Source: CAKOSP01 sp044432745
GTDB lineage: Bacteria > Bacillota_I > Bacilli_A > RF39 > UBA660
NCBI GenBank assembly: GCA_044432745.1
Contig: JAWXUH010000003.1
Span: 1-64,000 of the forward strand
Direction: 5' to 3'
DNA: 64,000 bases
Positions 43,563 to 53,679 of this stretch are shown piece by piece (position 1 is the stretch's first letter; every line of letters begins with the position of its first letter). A program made the translations under genes and the position numbers. The notes under the pieces are model-generated. The model did not search any database and was not told the DNA's origin. It was given only the letters and a program-made list of their open reading frames with translations.

Positions 43563-45296
43563 TTATTTTTTTTCTTCGATTTTATTATTTATATGAGTTA
43601 CAAACTCATCATAAGTTAAAGTCGTAGTTTCAGTTTCTCCAAATAATCTATAACTAATAGTTTTATTATCAACTTCGTTTTGACCTATTATTAAAGTAAG
43701 TGGAACCTTAGACATTTGACTTTCACGCATTTTATATCCAAGTTTTTCTTCTCTCTTATCAAGAGTTACTCTGTAACCAAGTTCTTTAAATTTAGAATAT
43801 ATTTCTTCACTGTATTCTAAATGGTAAGAATTATTAACTGGTATAATATTCATTTGAACTGGTGCAATCCAAAGTGGAAATACACCTGCATAATGTTCAA
43901 TTAAGATGCCAATAAATCTTTCAATAGAACCAAATATAACTCTATGAACCATAACTGGTCTTTTCTTCTCACCATCTTTAGCAATATAATTAAGATCAAA
44001 TCTCTCTGGTAAATTCATATCTAGTTGAATAGTACCACATTGCCAAACTCTACCTAAAGAATCTCTTATATGGAAATCAAGTTTAGGCCCATAAAATGCA
44101 CCATCACCTGGATTAATTTTACATTCTTTACCAGCTTTTTTACAAGCAGATTCTAATGCTTTTTCAGATTTTTCCCAGATATCCAAATCACCTATGTATT
44201 TATCTTCTGGTCTAGTAGATAATTCAATTTTATAAGTTAAACCAAATACACTATATACTCTATCTATAAAGTTAATTAAACTTACTATTTCACTTTCAAT
44301 TTGATCTTCTGTCATAAAAATATGTGCATCATCTTGAGTAAAATTTCTAACTCTAAACAAACCATTAAGAGCGCCACTTGCTTCATGTCTATGAACTAAA
44401 CCAAGTTCACCACTTCTTATTGGTAGATCTTTGTAAGAATGTAAACCATTTTTGTAAACCAATAGTCCTCCTGGACAATTCATTGGTTTAATAGCAAATT
44501 CTCTATCATCTATACTAGAAGTATACATGTTTTCTCTATAATTATGCCAATGTCCTGATATTTCCCATAAATCTTTATTAAGCATTATAGGAGTTTTTAT
44601 AAACTCATAATTTTCCTTAGCATGCTCTTCATACCAAAAATTTTCAAGAATATTTCTAAGAACCATACCTTTGTGAAGGAAAAATGGAAAACCTGGGCCG
44701 TATTCACTCATCATGAACAATCCCATATCCTTACCTATTTTCTTATGATCTCTTTTTTTAGCTTCTTCCAATAATTCTAAATGATTATTTAATTCTTCTT
44801 CAGTAGGAAAACACACACCATATATTCTTTGTAATACTTTATTATTAGAATCACCTTTATAATATGCACCTGAAAATTTAAGTAATTTAAAATATTTACA
44901 TTCTTTTACAGTATCAACATGTGGTCCTCTACATAAATCTGTAAAATCTGCTTGTGAATAACAAGATATTTCTACATCTTCATCCATATTGTTAATTAAA
45001 TCTAATTTATATTCATCATTAGAAAATTTTTCTAAAGCTTCTTCTTTAGATAAAACATTTCTAATAATTCTCTTTCCATCTTTAGATATTTTTTTCATTT
45101 CTTTAGATATTTTTTCAATATCACTTTCATCTATAGATTTATCACCTAAATCTATATCATAGTAAAAACCTTCTTCTATAACAGGACCAACCCAAAATTT
45201 AGCCTCTGGAAAAAGATTTTTTACTGCTTGAGCAAGCATATGTGCACAACTATGATTTAGTACACTAAGCTTTTCATCTTCTTTAATATTTATCAT
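43563..45296 (-). CDS. thrS: Threonyl-tRNA synthetase lacking the TGS domain
   Basis: 577 residues against about 640 usual. The chain begins directly at the editing domain (H15 and H19 in NHSCAHMLAQ, with SCYSQADFTDLCRGPH downstream), so the N-terminal TGS domain is absent. The class II core is complete: FAIKPMNCPGGLLVYK (zinc Cys), RVRNFTQDDAHIF (motif 2), RVIFGSIERFIGILIEHYAG (motif 3), then the anticodon domain. ATG 45296 has AAAGGTA upstream and overlaps the preceding gene by 14 bp. Expression is controlled by the upstream Thr T-box. Confidence 0.96.
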   Translation of the reverse strand: MINIKEDEKLSVLNHSCAHMLAQAVKNLFPEAKFWVGPVIEEGFYYDIDLGDKSIDESDIEKISKEMKKISKDGKRIIRNVLSKEEALEKFSNDEYKLDLINNMDEDVEISCYSQADFTDLCRGPHVDTVKECKYFKLLKFSGAYYKGDSNNKVLQRIYGVCFPTEEELNNHLELLEEAKKRDHKKIGKDMGLFMMSEYGPGFPFFLHKGMVLRNILENFWYEEHAKENYEFIKTPIMLNKDLWEISGHWHNYRENMYTSSIDDREFAIKPMNCPGGLLVYKNGLHSYKDLPIRSGELGLVHRHEASGALNGLFRVRNFTQDDAHIFMTEDQIESEIVSLINFIDRVYSVFGLTYKIELSTRPEDKYIGDLDIWEKSEKALESACKKAGKECKINPGDGAFYGPKLDFHIRDSLGRVWQCGTIQLDMNLPERFDLNYIAKDGEKKRPVMVHRVIFGSIERFIGILIEHYAGVFPLWIAPVQMNIIPVNNSYHLEYSEEIYSKFKELGYRVTLDKREEKLGYKMRESQMSKVPLTLIIGQNEVDNKTISYRLFGETETTTLTYDEFVTHINNKIEEKK

Positions 45297-45786
45297 TTTT
45301 TACCTTTCTCATTCTAGCAATGCATTCTTGTGGCATAGTAGAATTTGTAACACTATCAATATTTAATGCTACTACAACATCACGTCTTAAATCTAACGTT
45401 TTTTCAACTACAGTAACAGTTTCTTCTAGTTCAACTTCTTCTTTTATAATGTCTATAACTGGAGAAGTTACTAAAGCTTCTACCTCTACTTCACTTAAGT
45501 TAGTTCTATATTTAGAAATTAATTCATCTAATTTAACACCTTCACTCAAGTGTATAACAGGAAAACCATCACATCTATATTCATAAACAAATGATGGACA
45601 TGTATATCTAAGATCTTCGTATACTTCTCTTACAAAATTGAAAATTATTTTTTTATCACTTTTTGCATTTACAGAAGCTACAACATCTACCGCATACTCG
45701 GAAAGTTCGTGGGTGGTTATAAAATTTCTGTTACTATCAAAAAGTTCTATAAATAAATTACCTAATAAAAATTCTACATCATACAT
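45283..45786 (-). CDS. Unknown protein, first gene of the T-box-controlled thrS operon
   Basis: 167 residues, acidic. An N-terminal alpha/beta part (about 1-90: DVEFLLGNLFIELFDSNRN, IFNFVREVYEDLRYTCPSFV, GFPVIHLSEGVK) is followed by a Val/Glu-rich helical and extended part (about 100-150) and a basic end. It does not resemble a TGS domain. It lies directly after the T-box terminator and overlaps thrS, so it is induced by uncharged tRNA-Thr together with ThrRS. I do not recognise the family. It could be a ThrRS partner or a quality-control factor; this is inferred from context only. Confidence 0.65.
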   Translation of the reverse strand: MYDVEFLLGNLFIELFDSNRNFITTHELSEYAVDVVASVNAKSDKKIIFNFVREVYEDLRYTCPSFVYEYRCDGFPVIHLSEGVKLDELISKYRTNLSEVEVEALVTSPVIDIIKEEVELEETVTVVEKTLDLRRDVVVALNIDSVTNSTMPQECIARMRKVKNDKY

Positions 45787-45801
45787 AATACTACTTCTCC
45801 C

Positions 45802-45996
45802 AAAAGAAAAACCGCCTACATGCCAAGGAGCAAATATGCGGTACCATCCTATTTTTTTCTTAATTCGTATAACGGCATTACCCGAAGTTTATTAACTTAC
45901 TTAGAAAGGAGTAATAAAAAAATTCATTATTAGTTCTCACCTACCACTAACTCTCTTAAAATAAAATTCTTTTTATCGTATCTTTCTTCATCGATT
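45802..45996 (-). promoter_or_regulatory. Threonine T-box leader
   Basis: On the minus strand the leader shows the stem I distal region AGAGAGTTAGTGGTAGGTGAG (opening near 45955), a specifier ACT (Thr) at 45912-45910 in ATTACTCCTTTCTAAG, the T-box sequence AGGATGGTACCGC near 45850-45838, and a terminator whose GGCGG pairs with CCGC and ends in TTTTTCTTTT (45811-45802). Uncharged tRNA-Thr should stabilise the antiterminator and allow transcription of the 167-residue gene and thrS. Confidence 0.9.
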
Positions 45997-46002
45997 TCAT
46001 TA

Positions 46003-46031
46003 ATTATAACACTACATTATTGCTATTGCAA
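46003..46031 (-). promoter_or_regulatory. Promoter of the T-box operon
   Basis: TTGCAA (46031-46026), 17-base spacer, TATAAT (46008-46003), directly before the T-box leader. Confidence 0.8.
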
Positions 46032-46046
46032 TAACTAAGAAAAACT

Positions 46047-46862
46047 TTACATATTATTAACCTTGATTTTTTTTAAACGCACTGCACCTTTATTACACTC
46101 TGAAGTTATTTCATCTATAGATATGTTATATGTTCTTATAAATTCATCAAACTCATATTTAAGTTTATCATCCATATAACCATTAGTTTGTAAAATATGA
46201 ATTGCACTTATCATAGCCTCTTGGCTTTTGAAATTAACTATATCATCTACAAGTTTATTTAATTCTTCTGTAGATAAGTTTATATTATTTTGTATATCAT
46301 TAAATTGCTTAACGTTAGCTTCATATTCTACATTTTTAACACTACTATAAAAAAAGATACTAAGTAGTGATATCATTAAAGATGATTTTATTATACTTAA
46401 CACTAAGCTTTCTTCTTTAATTATGTTTTCGTTTTCAAAAACATAATATTGATCTGCTAAAAATATTTCTATTTTATTTTCTTTAGTTTCACTACTATAG
46501 ACACTTCCTTCACCAAGTAATTCTATTAATTCGTTAAAAGTATTAGTTTTTAGTATATCTAGTAATAAATTTTTATCAATGTCATATTTAGTTATTTTGT
46601 TATTATGAACTAAAATAAAATCTCCATTATTTACATTTTTAAATATTGTTGATTCGTAACTACTATTTATAAATTCCCCTTCTTGTTTATCAAATTCATG
46701 CTTATCACTATTTAATAAACAAATAAAATAAACAGTAAATAAGAAACCTGATACTAACTGAGTATTGCTTAATTTTTTATACTTTTCTTTTGAAAACTTA
46801 TTTCTTTCATTTAGGATTTTTAATATTTCTTTTTGTTTAATCAATTCTTCTTTGTTATACAT
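46047..46862 (-). CDS. Unknown two-span membrane protein
   Basis: 271 residues. A charged N-terminus is followed by a membrane segment (about 35-50, VSGFLFTVYFICLL), an extracytoplasmic-looking domain (about 52-155), a second membrane segment (about 158-176, SIIKSSLMISLLSIFFY) and a helical cytoplasmic C-terminus. ATG 46862 has GCAGGAAG upstream. It lies downstream of ligA but is separated by a terminator. No family recognised. Confidence 0.6.
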   Translation of the reverse strand: MYNKEELIKQKEILKILNERNKFSKEKYKKLSNTQLVSGFLFTVYFICLLNSDKHEFDKQEGEFINSSYESTIFKNVNNGDFILVHNNKITKYDIDKNLLLDILKTNTFNELIELLGEGSVYSSETKENKIEIFLADQYYVFENENIIKEESLVLSIIKSSLMISLLSIFFYSSVKNVEYEANVKQFNDIQNNINLSTEELNKLVDDIVNFKSQEAMISAIHILQTNGYMDDKLKYEFDEFIRTYNISIDEITSECNKGAVRLKKIKVNNM

Positions 46863-46893
46863 ACTTCCTGCCTTCAGACAAACATTTTAACAT

Positions 46894-46929
46894 AAAAAAA
46901 CTATAAAATGCATAAATTTTATAGTTTTT
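46894..46929 (-). terminator. ligA terminator
   Basis: AAAAACTATAAAA-tttatgca-TTTTATAGTTTTT hairpin including the last ligA codons, T run on the minus strand. Confidence 0.8.
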
Positions 46930-48904
46930 CTAAAATATTTATTAATTCTTCCTCTTCTATAATAGGAATTTTAAGTTCTACAGCCTTATCGTATTTACTA
47001 CCTGGATCTGTCCCTAGTATTAAATAATTAGTATTTTTACTAACAGAAGTAACTACTTTTCCACTGTAATTTTCTATATAAGATTTTATCTCATCTCTAG
47101 AATATTTTTCAAAAGAACCTGTTATTACAAATTTATTACCTGTTATAAAATCATTGTTCATTTTAACTTTACCTAAATACTTAGTATTTATACCTAAATC
47201 TTTTAAATTATTTATTAAGTCCTTTTTAGTTATAAAATACTCTACTACGTTTTCTGCAAGTATATCTCCAAAATCTTCTAAAGAAGATATATCTTCACTA
47301 GAAGATAACATTATAGAATCTATATCTTTGAAATGTTCTGCAAGTAATTGAGCTTTCTTTATACCTATACCAGTTATTCCTAAAGAAAATATTAAACGTT
47401 CAAGAGAATTATTTTTACTTATATTTATATTTTCTAGTATTTTAGAAATACTCTTTTCTCCAAAACCATCTATATTAATAAGATCATCTCTGTGATTCTC
47501 TAAATTATAAAAATCTTCTATTTTTTTTAAAAATCCTATATTATAGAAACTCTCTATTACCTCTGGTCCCATATTTTCTATATTCATTGCACCTTTACTA
47601 GCAAAGTGTACTAGAGATTCTATCTCTCTAGCTGGACAATTATTGTTTACACAAAAATGATCTACCTTATTATCAGGTTTAACTATTTTTTCACCACATA
47701 TAGGGCAAATATCAGTCATAATAAATTCTTTTTCAATACCAGTTCTCCTGTCAAGTTTAACTTCAACTACCTCAGGAATTACATCTCCTGCTTTACGAAG
47801 TGTTACATAGTCTCCTATTTTCAAATTCTTAGAAAGAATATAATCCTCATTGTGAAGTGTTGCTCTTCTAATCATAGACCCCATTAATAGCGTTGGTTCT
47901 AATACTGCATTTGGAGTTATTTGACCAGTTCTTCCTACTGTAAAAATAATATCAAGTAGTTTAGTTACAACTTCCTCTGGTGGAAATTTATATGCAACTG
48001 CCCACTTTGGATATCTACTAGTATAACCTAGTAAATTTTGCATTTCATAATTATTTACTTTTATTACAATGCCATCTATTTCATAAGGAAGAGACTCTCT
48101 ATTAATAGATATATCTTCTATAAATGAAATAATCTTATTCATATCATTTGAAATAAATTTTCTTTCATTTACTTTAAAATTATTATTATTTAAAAACTTC
48201 AAAGTATCTTCATGATTTAAAATAGAAAAGTCATTATAGTTTGCAATATTGTAAGTAAATACGTCTAAATTACGTTTAGCAGCTACTTTAGAATCAAGTT
48301 GCCTAACAGATCCTGCTGCTGCATTTCTAACATTTTGAAGCAAAGGTAAATTATCAAGCTCTCTTTCTTGATTTATTTTATCTAGAGTAACTTTATTCAT
48401 AAAGATTTCTCCTCTAACTGTAATATTAAGATGTTCTTTAAGTTTTATAGGAACATTTTTTATAGTTTTAACATTTAAAGTAATATCCTCTCCTACTTTA
48501 CCATTTCCCCTAGTAGAAGCTCTTGATAATATACCATTAACATACTCAATAGATACACTAAGACCATCTATCTTCAGTTCACAAACATATGAAGCATCGG
48601 GATATTCTTTTTTTATTTTGTTATCAAAGTCATATAATTCATCATAGGAAAAAGCATCAAGTAAACTCATCATAGGAATACTATGTTCTACTTTTTCAAA
48701 TTTATCTAATTTATCAAAACCTACTCTTTGTGTAGGTGAGTTAGGATCAATATACTCAGGATATTTTTCTTCAATAATTTTTAAACTTCTAAGCATACTA
48801 TCATATTCTAAATCTGTTACAACAGAATTGTCATAAGAATAATATTGTTCATTCGCTTCATTTATTTTTAAGATTAACTCTTCTATTTCCTTCTTTATTT
48901 CCAT
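46919..48904 (-). CDS. ligA: NAD-dependent DNA ligase
   Basis: 661 residues. The N-terminal Ia domain binds NMN (EQYYSYDNSVVTDLEYD). The adenylation Lys lies in CELKIDGLSVSIEY near residue 112, followed by VRGEIFM and the OB fold (VGRTGQITPNAVLEPT). A zinc finger (CPICGEK...CVNNNCPARE) near 410, HhH repeats (INIDGFGEKSISKIL) and a C-terminal BRCT domain (ITGSFEKYSRDEIKSYIE) complete it. ATG 48904 has AAGGAG upstream. It follows pcrA by 15 bp, the order pcrA-ligA seen in Bacillus. Confidence 0.98.
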   Translation of the reverse strand: MEIKKEIEELILKINEANEQYYSYDNSVVTDLEYDSMLRSLKIIEEKYPEYIDPNSPTQRVGFDKLDKFEKVEHSIPMMSLLDAFSYDELYDFDNKIKKEYPDASYVCELKIDGLSVSIEYVNGILSRASTRGNGKVGEDITLNVKTIKNVPIKLKEHLNITVRGEIFMNKVTLDKINQERELDNLPLLQNVRNAAAGSVRQLDSKVAAKRNLDVFTYNIANYNDFSILNHEDTLKFLNNNNFKVNERKFISNDMNKIISFIEDISINRESLPYEIDGIVIKVNNYEMQNLLGYTSRYPKWAVAYKFPPEEVVTKLLDIIFTVGRTGQITPNAVLEPTLLMGSMIRRATLHNEDYILSKNLKIGDYVTLRKAGDVIPEVVEVKLDRRTGIEKEFIMTDICPICGEKIVKPDNKVDHFCVNNNCPAREIESLVHFASKGAMNIENMGPEVIESFYNIGFLKKIEDFYNLENHRDDLINIDGFGEKSISKILENINISKNNSLERLIFSLGITGIGIKKAQLLAEHFKDIDSIMLSSSEDISSLEDFGDILAENVVEYFITKKDLINNLKDLGINTKYLGKVKMNNDFITGNKFVITGSFEKYSRDEIKSYIENYSGKVVTSVSKNTNYLILGTDPGSKYDKAVELKIPIIEEEELINILEKL

Positions 48905-48919
48905 TAAAATCTCCTTGTT

Positions 48920-51016
48920 TTATCTTTTTTTCAAACCTTTATAATTAATAAGTACTTTCTTAATACCAAACCTTTTATCAAAAGCACAAGTTACAAATTT
49001 TTCATCTATAGCTGTTACTACACCTTTTCCAAACATAATATGCATTACGACATCACCTTCACTGTATGATGAAGATGTTGAAGAAGATGAAGAATAAATA
49101 TTAGCTCTAGTTGGATTACTTGTTATAGTGTTAACTTTTTTATCAGTAGAAATATCTAATAAATTTTTATTTATTTCATCTATGAATCTACTTGTTTTAT
49201 GATCTTCAATCTTACCATACAACATTCTTCTATCACTACTTGAAATATATAATTTTTCTTTTGCTCTAGTAATAGCTACATAACATAGTCTTCTTTCTTC
49301 TTCAAGTTCCATCTTAGAATTCAAAGAATTTACATGAGGTAAAATACCTTCTTCAAGACCTATTAAGAATACTACCTTAAATTCAAGTCCTTTTGCTGCA
49401 TGAATAGTCATTAGTGTAACTAAATCACTATCTTCTTTGTGTTCAGTTAAGTCAGCTACTAAAGATATTTCTTCTAAGAAATCCTCTAAATTAGCAGAAC
49501 CTGTTTCTTTTTGATAATTTTCAGTAATACTTCTAAATTCCATTAAGTTTTCTATTCTAAGATCTGCATCTAAAGTCTTCTCTGCCTTAAGTTCATCTAT
49601 TATTCCAGATTTTTCAAGTACTAAATCTATTAATTCTGTTAAATCTAAATCAGCTCTAGTATCCTTTATATATTGGATTAATTCTTTAAATGCATACTCT
49701 TTTCCTGAAGAAATAGCATCATATAAACATGTATGATTTTCATTTGCTACGTTTCTTATCTTCTCAACAGTACTATTACCTATTCCTCTTTTAGGAACAT
49801 TTATAATTCTCTCTAAAGATATATCATCATATGAATTAGATATTAATTTTAAATAAGCTATTAAATCCTTAATTTCTTTTCTTTTGTAGAATAAAAAACT
49901 TCCTACTACTCTGTATGGTATATTTCCCTTAATCATAGCTTCTTCAATACCACGTGACTGAGCATTAGTTCTATAAAATATAGCAAAATCTCTCTTAGAA
50001 TATCCTTTTTCTAACAATTTCTTTATTTCACTTGCTACATATGTATTCTCATCTTTATCATTTGATGATTTATAATATTTAATCAATTGTCCATCTCCAA
50101 GTTCTGAAAATAAATCAACGTCTTTTGTTTCAGTATTATTTTTTATTACATCGTTAGCTGCTTTTAATATATTTGTAGTACTTCTATAATTTTGATCTAA
50201 AGTTATAACTGAAACATTTGAAAAATCTTTTTCAAAATTCATTATATTTTTATAATTAGACCATCTAAATGAATAGATACTTTGATTAACATCACCTACT
50301 ACAAAAATATTTTTATGTTTAGCACTAAGCATTTTAACAAGTTTATATTGAACTTCGTTAGTATCTTGATATTCATCAACTAAAATATATTTAAATTTTT
50401 CTTGATATTTTAAAAGAGTACTTGGATTTTCTTCAAATAATCTTACAGGTAACATTAACAAATCGTCAAAATCTATAGCATTATTTTTAGATAAAATATC
50501 TACATATCTTCTATAAATTGTAACTACTTTTTTATCTATAAAATTAGTGAACTCTCTATCAATTCCTGATTCACTTAACATTTGATTCTTTATATAACTT
50601 ATTTTATTTTTTATATAATTAACACTTATTTCCTTAGAATCTATAAGTAGGTCTTTCATTATTTTTTTTATAATACTACCTACATCATCACTATCAATTA
50701 TAGTAAAATTTTTCATTAGATTTAATTCTTCGTAATTCTCTCTAACTATTTTTACACCGAAGGAATGAAATGTTCCTACAAAAGCATAATTATAACCAAT
50801 TATATTACTAAGTCTTACTCTCATTTCTTTTGCTGCTTTATTGGTAAACGTTATTGCTAGTATCTCGCTAGAATCAACATAATTCTCTACTAAATAAGCA
50901 ATTCTAGTAGTAAGAACCTTAGTCTTACCACTTCCTGCCCCTGCAACTACTAAGCATGGTCCTTCATTGTGAAGTACTGCTTTTTTTTGATTAACATTTA
51001 AACTATCTAAATTCAT
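48920..51016 (-). CDS. pcrA: ATP-dependent DNA helicase PcrA/UvrD
   Basis: 698 residues. SF1 helicase motifs: CLVVAGAGSGKTKVL (Walker A), AITFTNKAAKEMRVRL, ILVDEYQDTNEVQ, VGDVNQSIYSFR, TLDQNYRST, LMTIHAAKGLEFKVVFL, CYVAITRAKEKLYI. A C-terminal RNA-polymerase-interacting Tudor-like region is present (YSEGDVVMHIMFGKGVVTAID). It is the essential repair and replication helicase of Firmicutes. ATG 51016 has AAGGAG upstream; first gene of the pcrA-ligA operon. Confidence 0.97.
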   Translation of the reverse strand: MNLDSLNVNQKKAVLHNEGPCLVVAGAGSGKTKVLTTRIAYLVENYVDSSEILAITFTNKAAKEMRVRLSNIIGYNYAFVGTFHSFGVKIVRENYEELNLMKNFTIIDSDDVGSIIKKIMKDLLIDSKEISVNYIKNKISYIKNQMLSESGIDREFTNFIDKKVVTIYRRYVDILSKNNAIDFDDLLMLPVRLFEENPSTLLKYQEKFKYILVDEYQDTNEVQYKLVKMLSAKHKNIFVVGDVNQSIYSFRWSNYKNIMNFEKDFSNVSVITLDQNYRSTTNILKAANDVIKNNTETKDVDLFSELGDGQLIKYYKSSNDKDENTYVASEIKKLLEKGYSKRDFAIFYRTNAQSRGIEEAMIKGNIPYRVVGSFLFYKRKEIKDLIAYLKLISNSYDDISLERIINVPKRGIGNSTVEKIRNVANENHTCLYDAISSGKEYAFKELIQYIKDTRADLDLTELIDLVLEKSGIIDELKAEKTLDADLRIENLMEFRSITENYQKETGSANLEDFLEEISLVADLTEHKEDSDLVTLMTIHAAKGLEFKVVFLIGLEEGILPHVNSLNSKMELEEERRLCYVAITRAKEKLYISSSDRRMLYGKIEDHKTSRFIDEINKNLLDISTDKKVNTITSNPTRANIYSSSSSTSSSYSEGDVVMHIMFGKGVVTAIDEKFVTCAFDKRFGIKKVLINYKGLKKR

Positions 51017-51052
51017 TATACACTCCTTAATACAAATTCATTATATCAAATA

Positions 51053-51076
51053 AAAAAAGGTTATAAAACCTTTTTT
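51053..51076 (-). terminator. Terminator of the envelope operon
   Basis: AAAAAAGGTT-ttat-AACCTTTTTT hairpin after the LCP gene. Confidence 0.85.
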
Positions 51077-51091
51077 ACACATAATTTAAAA

Positions 51092-53074
51092 TTAATTTTC
51101 CTCTAATTCATTAGTAGGCATAATATCATCTAATCCTGGTGATTCTTCAGTAGTATCATCTTCAACTTCAGGTTCTTCATAATGTTCTTCTGCAGGTTCT
51201 TCCTCTATTTCAGGAACAACAGGAGTTGTATTTATGATAGCACCATTTATATAAAGTGTTACTGCAGAAACATTATTAAGTAATGTTTTTTCTCTAACAG
51301 ATTGTGCACCTATTACACCAGTAGAAACTCCTGAATTATAATAATCACTCGTAGAATCTACTGTTACAAAAGAACATACAATGTTATTAGTACTACAATA
51401 TGTTCTAGCAGAAGTCTCACCCATACCAACGAAACTTGTTAATGCTAAATATGAAGTTTCAGATTTGTAACCAGTTCCTGATATTTTTTGTTCGTATATT
51501 TCTCCTCTTTCAAAACTAAATGTAGTAATAATTTCTTCTTCATCTAATTCTAAATTATATCTCATTGTTTGAATAATATCATCAAGAGAATCTTTATAAT
51601 ATCCAAGTCCTGCTGTTTCTGCACCATAACTTGGCATATAAACTCTTAAGTCATAATATTCTAAATAACTTTTTTCTATATTAATAATGTCTCCACCTGT
51701 AAGGGCATTAGCTAACATTGATTTTAATACATCATATGATGATAAAATTTGACTAGCTGACATGTTAGTAACTATATTTTTTTCAACTGCTTTTAAAATA
51801 GATTCAAAAGTAACATAGCTATTTATATTCATAGCACTGTCTGCAAGTGCACTTATAACTTGTTGTTGATGAGCAATTCTGTCTATATCTCCAAACAAAT
51901 ATAATTTTCTATTTCTTGCATATGCTAAAGCTTGTTCTCCATCAAGAAGTTGAACTCCTGAATCAAAACAAATTAAATTATCTCCGAATTGTCTATTAGA
52001 ATCTTGTTCACAGACTCTTCCGTCATAAGTATCGTAATATGGTTCTTCTACGTCTACCTCAATTCCTCCAAGCGCATCAACTAAGTCTACTACTCCTTTA
52101 AAATTGATTTTAACGTAATAATCTACATCTATTCCTGTTAAGTTTTCAACTGTATCAATTACACAAGAAGTTGAATATGTTGCTGATGAATTTATTTTTG
52201 CTATAGCATTATTATTACATGCTATTGGCACCATCAAATCTCTTGGTAAACTAAACATAGTTACATTCAGTGTTATTGGATTAAAAGTAATCATCATAAG
52301 AGTATCACCATTAAATGCAGCTGAATCATTTAATCCATCTACAGTTGAATCTACTCCCATAATCAAAAACGTTAATGGTTCATCAAAAGTTTTATTTGTA
52401 GAATTTACTATATCTGTATTAGTTCTCTCTTCACTGTGCGTATAAATAACTTCAGTGTCATCAAGAAAATCTTCAAATTCTTCTTCACTTTGATATAATG
52501 AAATGTAATTATTTTGCATAAATGCAGCATCAATTTCACCATCAAACAAAGCATATAACATCATAATATAAGTATCGTAATATACAATTTCATTTTCTAA
52601 AGATTGATCTTCAATTATTGAGTTGGCAAGTAAATATCCTTCAACATCTTCTTCATTTGTTATCATTCCTATTATAGAACTTTCGTCAAATTCTGATTCA
52701 TCATAAATAACTAATTTTGAAGTGTAATTCAAACTACTACTTTCTCCAACGTTTTCAATACTACTAAAAACATCAGAAATTAATGTAGATGACATTATCA
52801 ATATTAATGATAATAAAAAAGTAAAAAAGTTAAACGACAATGATTTTGTATATTTTTTTATAGTAATTTTTGCAAAACTATATAAAGTAGAATATAAAAG
52901 ATATATAAATAAAATACCTATTGCTAAGTATCTTAAAAAATTTTCTATACCTTCTAAATACAATAAACTAGTAGTTATTTTTACAAAACTAAATACAAAT
53001 AAGATAGTTGTTAACAGATAGATTAAAATAACTAATTTGTTTCTTTTAAGAAACTTATCAAATAACTTCTTCAT
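51092..53074 (-). CDS. LytR-CpsA-Psr (LCP) family protein
   Basis: 660 residues. Three N-terminal membrane segments (about 12-105) precede an unusual extracellular insert (about 115-225) and the LCP phosphotransferase domain (about 230-420: FLIMGVDSTVDG, GDTLMMITFNP, FSLPRDLMVPIAC, DIDRIAHQQQVI). A C-terminal segment near 530-620 resembles a PASTA-like module (TSFVGMGETSARTYCS), then an acidic tail. LCP enzymes attach polymers such as teichoic acids to peptidoglycan. It is the last gene of an operon with an LTA-synthase-like protein. Confidence 0.9.
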   Translation of the reverse strand: MKKLFDKFLKRNKLVILIYLLTTILFVFSFVKITTSLLYLEGIENFLRYLAIGILFIYLLYSTLYSFAKITIKKYTKSLSFNFFTFLLSLILIMSSTLISDVFSSIENVGESSSLNYTSKLVIYDESEFDESSIIGMITNEEDVEGYLLANSIIEDQSLENEIVYYDTYIMMLYALFDGEIDAAFMQNNYISLYQSEEEFEDFLDDTEVIYTHSEERTNTDIVNSTNKTFDEPLTFLIMGVDSTVDGLNDSAAFNGDTLMMITFNPITLNVTMFSLPRDLMVPIACNNNAIAKINSSATYSTSCVIDTVENLTGIDVDYYVKINFKGVVDLVDALGGIEVDVEEPYYDTYDGRVCEQDSNRQFGDNLICFDSGVQLLDGEQALAYARNRKLYLFGDIDRIAHQQQVISALADSAMNINSYVTFESILKAVEKNIVTNMSASQILSSYDVLKSMLANALTGGDIINIEKSYLEYYDLRVYMPSYGAETAGLGYYKDSLDDIIQTMRYNLELDEEEIITTFSFERGEIYEQKISGTGYKSETSYLALTSFVGMGETSARTYCSTNNIVCSFVTVDSTSDYYNSGVSTGVIGAQSVREKTLLNNVSAVTLYINGAIINTTPVVPEIEEEPAEEHYEEPEVEDDTTEESPGLDDIMPTNELEEN

Positions 53075-53679
53075 TAACTTTCTCCCATATATTCTATTAT
53101 TTCAAGTTTATCATCAACTTTAATAATCATAAAACTACCACTAGTATCATAACCTAAATCTTTTTTATAATCAAAAGTGACTTCTACATAATATCCAGTA
53201 TATTCATTAACCTCATAAAGAATATTATCCTCAGAAACATTTTCTACTGTAACTTCAATTATTTCAGGTAATTCAGAATATTCCATAGTACTTACATATT
53301 TATACATTGTATCAGTTGATTTCGAAGAAACGTATTCACTTATATCACTATGCATAAATTCTATTCCACCTACATCATATTTACTAACCTTGTTATTTAG
53401 TGTGTAAAAATCTATTATAAACATTTTACTAATTTGTTGAGCGTACAATTCATAATCGATTGTTTCTGATTCAAGTATTTCTTTTAAAATATAAAATTCT
53501 TCTTCGTATAAAACAGTGTCTCTATCATATAAATTATAATCAAAATTTTCTATACTATCTATTTTATTAACTACTGTATTGCTACCTTCACTACTTTTAA
53601 AATAAAGAATAAATGCCAAAATAGCTACTATTAAAATTGCAACAATAAATATTAAAAATTTTAAATTAATCTTCTTCAT
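53074..53679 (-). CDS. Small membrane-anchored envelope protein
   Basis: 201 residues. One N-terminal membrane segment (LKFLIFIVAILIVAILAFILY) is followed by an extracytoplasmic alpha/beta domain with many acidic residues (EEEFYILKEILESETIDYEL, GYYVEVTFDYKKDLGYD). It overlaps the upstream gene by 14 bp and the downstream LCP start by one base, so the three are translationally coupled. It may be an accessory subunit for polymer synthesis or attachment; no named family recognised. Confidence 0.65.
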   Translation of the reverse strand: MKKINLKFLIFIVAILIVAILAFILYFKSSEGSNTVVNKIDSIENFDYNLYDRDTVLYEEEFYILKEILESETIDYELYAQQISKMFIIDFYTLNNKVSKYDVGGIEFMHSDISEYVSSKSTDTMYKYVSTMEYSELPEIIEVTVENVSEDNILYEVNEYTGYYVEVTFDYKKDLGYDTSGSFMIIKVDDKLEIIEYMGES

